Assembly (NCBI GenBank): GCA_949317995.1
Contig: OX439045.1
Span: 2,389,174-2,453,173 of the forward strand
Reading direction: 5' to 3'
DNA length: 64,000 nt
DNA from: Acholoe squamosa
Taxonomy: Eukaryota; Annelida; Polychaeta; Phyllodocida; Polynoidae
This document shows, one piece after another, positions 63,883 through 64,000 of the stretch; position 1 is the first letter of the stretch; every line of letters begins with the position of its first letter. Made by a program: the position numbers and the translations under genes. The notes below the pieces were generated by a model. That model saw only the letters and a list, made by a program, of their open reading frames with translations, searched no databases and was not told the origin of the DNA.

Positions 63883-64000
63883 AAAACGCGTCATCGAAAT
63901 AATGATGAAATCCTGGTCCCAAAGTTTACAAAACTGCTTCACTGAAATTGGAGTTGTGGTGGTTCACCGTTGTTCAGTTTTACCAGGATCCCTGATAGAT
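63883..64000. repeat. Dispersed repeat (GGTCCCAAAG family), runs off the window
   Basis: CGTCATCGAAATAATGATGA, TCCTGGTCCCAAAGTT and GTTGTTCAGTTTTACCAGGA match the copies at 32726 and 41992. Confidence 0.6.

Larger units (their letters stand above)
60686..64000. other. Intergenic DNA right of the satellite
   Basis: No confident gene. It has a CT-rich microsatellite (about 62386-62416), a possible LINE scrap (62687-62780), a TACCGTA/GCGCTTATA-type fragment near 63470-63510 and a dispersed repeat at the end. Confidence 0.45.

Overview
The window is eukaryotic DNA from an animal, most likely a marine lophotrochozoan and perhaps a mollusc. This rests on a spliced metazoan lipid-phosphatase-related gene, many MITE families, long satellites, and a dispersed repeat with a GTGAGTGAGTGAG tract followed by TTTAACGCC, of a type common in mollusc genomes. 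The species cannot be named from the sequence.

Region 1 (1 to about 17.1 kb) is most of a capsid-bearing, Polinton/adintovirus-like element. It holds the C-terminal part of a double-jelly-roll major capsid protein (the invertebrate 'F54H12.2-like' type), a 1408-residue family B DNA polymerase with N-terminal zinc fingers, an F-box protein, an acidic protein whose next exon has a PC4-like DNA-binding domain, a membrane glycoprotein with an LRR-cap-like ectodomain, two tandem paralogues of unknown family, and several unrecognised reading frames. The frames seen look open, so the copy looks young. Integrase, ATPase and protease genes were not seen; the left end lies outside the window and the right end was not located.

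Region 2 (about 17.2 to 35.4 kb) has no confident gene. It is a patchwork of MITEs, foldback elements and a 4.9-kb satellite of 32-bp units (23.27-28.2 kb). One possible host exon lies near 33.1 kb.

Region 3 (35.4 to 41.0 kb, minus strand) is a host phospholipid-phosphatase-related (PLPP/PLPPR-like) gene in at least six exons. The catalytic His of its third motif is replaced by Asn, as in the PLPPR/PRG branch. Its exons 4-5 with flanking introns are repeated in inverted orientation at 47.3-49.1 kb, so that the two arms enclose about 9.5 kb.

Region 4 (42.4 to 46.7 kb), between the arms, is a non-autonomous PIF/Harbinger-like transposon with TAA target duplications, filled with an 11-bp satellite. 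Region 5 (49.1 to 60.7 kb) is an 11.5-kb satellite of 63/66-bp units with larger nested duplications. Region 6 (60.7 to 64 kb) is non-coding apart from a possible LINE reverse-transcriptase scrap.
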